Shown piece after piece: positions 32,501 to 34,675 of a stretch of 34,675 nt of DNA. The notes under the pieces are model-generated. The model was given only the letters and a program-made list of their open reading frames with translations, was not told the DNA's origin and ran no database searches. Numbering within the stretch: the first letter of the stretch is position 1; each line of letters begins with the position of its first letter. The stretch lies in assembly GCA_000708835.1 (NCBI GenBank), contig DF237717.1:1-34675 (forward strand), read 5' to 3'. A program made the position numbers and the translations under genes. This DNA comes from Klebsormidium nitens. Its lineage: Eukaryota > Streptophyta > Klebsormidiophyceae > Klebsormidiales > Klebsormidiaceae.

Positions 32501-34675
32501 ATCAACGTCACGCCTCTTCTAGGTCGACGCCGCCGAGCAGACCCTCGCCGAGTTCACGGAGCACCTGAAGAAGTTCCGTCCCCGGCAGACGGTTCTCGAG
32601 ACGGAGGGCGCGGCCGCCAAGGGCGAGCGGCAGGAGACGCTCGTGGTGACGATGCTCGCCAAGCGGGCCGCGCACGAACACGTCATCGAGGCGGCGCGGC
32701 ACAAGGACGAGGACCGGCCGTTTGGGGGAGAGGATGACGACATGGAGGTGAGAAGCGGAGGGGGATTTGTTTTTGTTGGTGTTAGGTACGAAAGAAATGG
32801 TTGTGTCTGTGGATGGCCTTTTGCAAGTCCATAATGCTCTTTTAGACTCATCAGTGTCTCAGTTTAAATTGTCCGAGATTTTATTACTGTTCGTCCCAGT
32901 TCATCTGGCCGTCCGACGGTAAAGGTCCGTTTCTTCCGCAGTCGTCACTCTTCCAGTAGTTCGCAAAGCCGGCCTTGTCGAGGGGACCCTCAATGGCTCC
33001 CGCTGCTCCGCGGCTGACATTAACCGGGAAGCATGACGCTTCTGAGTCTGCAATCTGCTTTGCATCTGACACCGCAGTCGGCCTTCGCAGGAGCCGGAAG
33101 ATGCTGCCGAGGCTGCCCCCGAGCCAGAGACGGCACCTGCGAAGAAGCGGAAGAGGGCGCAGAAAGGAGTTGCGGAAGAGGGGCGGCCGAAGAAGAAAAG
33201 CAAGCCGAAGAGCTACCAGGACGATCAGTTCTTCATCAATGCGATCCCGCCAAATCGAGTGAGCGCAAAAATCATCCAATCCGGCTTCGTGGTTGCTGGA
33301 GTTCTGTACGACTGTCTCTCAGGTTCTTATGTGTTGCTGCTGTTTCATCCAAAAGGTGCCTTTGCACTTCGGGGACCCAATCTGCGGCATGCGGTGTATC
33401 GTTACTGACTTGTAAGGCTGTCAGAAATGTGCACTCGAGTCGTTGCTTGATTCAGGCCACGGGGTTGACGGAAAGGCTCACTCTTGGACGCCTGCCTCTG
33501 TCTTCACCAGACGGTCGGAACTCCGCCTCTGGTTCGAACATCTCGTGGTTTGCACCAACGTCAAGAGCAGCTTTGCGTCAGGTCAAGATCGTTCTTCGGT
33601 GGATATTGTGCACGCAAGGATGTCTCTGACCCGTTACTTCTTTGCCGCAGTTTGCGGAGCAGCAGCTGTCGGTCAGCGGCGGCAGCGGCACACGTGGCGC
33701 GTCCGACTTCGACCACGGCACGATGGACTCCGCGATCCTCGATCTAGTTCCCGACGACGAGGCCGGAATCACCAAGAAGCGTGCGACGTACCACTGGGAC
33801 CGCAAGAAGAAGAAGTACATCCGGCTGCAACCGGGGGAGGTGTTAACGGGCTCCGGGAAGGTGAAGTCGGAGAGCGGCGCGCGCGTGAACGCGGGGCAGC
33901 AGAAGGGGCTGTATAAGAAGTGGCAGGCGCGCACGCATATGAAGGTGGCCACGGCAGGGGAGGAGGGGGAGGATAGCCCCGCAGGTGAGGGTTTGCACCA
34001 ATGAGGTTTGGGGTTTTGAAGTAGATGCAGAATGAATTTTCTTGCTTGATGATTCGTACATGAGGAAAGTGTGCCAGAGAAACACATTGAGGAACGCCTG
34101 AAAATATGAGTCCTGGTTTTGAAGTGGTTGGGGTTTGAAGACGAGGAGTTGGGGTTTTTGATGTACGTTTTTCGAAACGCTCTGGATTGTGTACTACGAG
34201 GGAGTTTATTGACCCGTCGTTAGTTTTGAGGCGCTAAATGGGGCTTCAGAAGAAGGATTTGGGGGGTTTCGAAACTGGAAGTTGATTCTGCACGGAAGGA
34301 AGACAGCGGGAGTCGTGTGCATGCGCTCAATCAACTCTCGATGGACTAACAGATGACGGCTTGTGGAAGTGGTCAGCCTGTATCATGAAGCCGTTGATCG
34401 CACTCCGTCACGCTTCTACGGTGATTGTTATGGTGATTGGATCAAACCCTTTGCTTTCGTGCGCAGTGAGCGGGCGGGGCGGTCACAGCGGAAGAGGTCG
34501 CGGCCGCGGGGGCGGCGGGGGCAGGGGAGGGAGCGGTGGCAGGGGCGGAGGACGATCTGGACCGGGGGGCAATGTCCGTAGCGAAGTGAGGGGGGTAGAG
34601 GAGATCCGGAAGGAGCGTCAGAAGAAGGTAATGAAGATGGGGGGGTCGACGAGGGGACGGGGGCGGAAGAGGGGG
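26555..34675 (+). CDS. DBP10: DBP10/DDX54/RH29-type DEAD-box RNA helicase, 14 exons, 3' end beyond window
   Basis: Exons 26555-26904, 27170-27227, 27537-27612, 28053-28159, 28699-28968, 29449-29652, 30511-30727, 30940-31037, 31333-31542, 31919-32035, 32523-32747, 33091-33258, 33651-33984 and 34467 to the edge; all phases agree and 881 codons are read without a stop. Motifs in order: Q motif GYRVPTPIQ (about 128-136), I ARTGSGKT, Ia PTRELA, Ib TPGR, II DEAD (about 261), [37 protein letters not shown]. The C-terminal DBP10 signature follows ([14 protein letters not shown]) after basic KKKRK-type stretches, then an RGG-rich tail and [13 protein letters not shown]10 proteins act in the nucleolus on pre-60S ribosomes using ATP. 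Plant homologues are about 845 aa, so little is missing past the edge. Confidence 0.93.
29313..29520. repeat. Echo of helicase exon 6 acceptor end
   Basis: The start of exon 6 (29449-29520) is repeated at about 29313-29380 in the preceding intron. ACGCTGCTGT, GCCGAGTTTGCGC and GGGCTSCGC-type words align in order. The CAG acceptor before the copy is not intact (it reads GGCAT). Confidence 0.72.
29578..30019. repeat. Echoes of helicase exon 6 donor end, 3 copies
   Basis: The end of exon 6 (29578-29657; CAGACG|GTGAGG) is repeated downstream at 29738-29792 (CAGACG|GTGAGG, with an internal deletion), 29846-29875 (CAGACG|GTCGAA, donor broken) and 29945-30019 (CAGACG|GTGAGA, nearly full length). 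Donor distances are 135, 84 and 140 bp. Using either outer donor would add an in-frame TAG about seven codons past the normal exon end. Confidence 0.88.
32404..32482. repeat. TTCG/TTCA tetranucleotide microsatellite before helicase exon 11
   Basis: An imperfect run of CATT, CGTT and TTCG units fills 32404-32482, ending about 40 bases before the acceptor CTTCTAG of exon 11. It forms much of the pyrimidine-rich tract there, so length changes could affect recognition of that acceptor. Confidence 0.75.

Noticed and set aside
33259-33650. Open plus-strand frames as an additional helicase exon
   Set aside because: They are intronic; exons 12 and 13 join in phase without them and no DBP10 similarity is present.

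Overview
This window is eukaryotic nuclear DNA, most likely from a streptophyte green alga of the Klebsormidium type or another early-diverging land-plant relative. Reasons: every recognisable protein is split by GT-AG introns; the first gene has a plastid-type N-terminal extension; the large methyltransferase and the helicase read like the plant members of their families; and the promoter between them carries the plant telo-box plus site II pair. The species call is inference; the gene calls rest on translations and splice phases worked out by hand.

Layout. (1) 346-2261 (+): a three-exon plastid-type DUF1279/FAM210-like membrane protein. (2) 2262-3519: convergent intergenic region. (3) 3520-6226 (-): a four-exon Nudix hydrolase with a diverged Nudix box; one intron contains a near-perfect 72-nt hairpin. 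(4) 6227-8596: mostly empty, with one tentative small cysteine-rich gene (6847-7712, -). (5) 8597-26271 (-): a 22-exon gene for a TARBP1/Trm3-type tRNA 2'-O-ribose methyltransferase, about 1909 aa, all splice phases consistent, with the SpoU domain at the C-terminus. (6) 26272-26554: a compact divergent promoter. (7) 26555 to beyond 34675 (+): DBP10/DDX54/RH29-type DEAD-box RNA helicase, 14 exons seen, cut by the window edge.

The divergent pair belongs together functionally: one enzyme modifies tRNA and the other remodels pre-60S ribosomes, and their shared promoter has the elements typical of plant ribosome and translation genes.

Most unusual signal: many introns of the methyltransferase gene, and two introns flanking one helicase exon, hold decayed direct tandem copies of the neighbouring exon end together with its splice site ('exon-boundary echoes'). 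Copies lie 75-185 bp apart. The donor or acceptor is often the best-preserved part, so several introns carry two to four competing splice sites. I found this at both donor and acceptor sides, at about seven exons in two genes.
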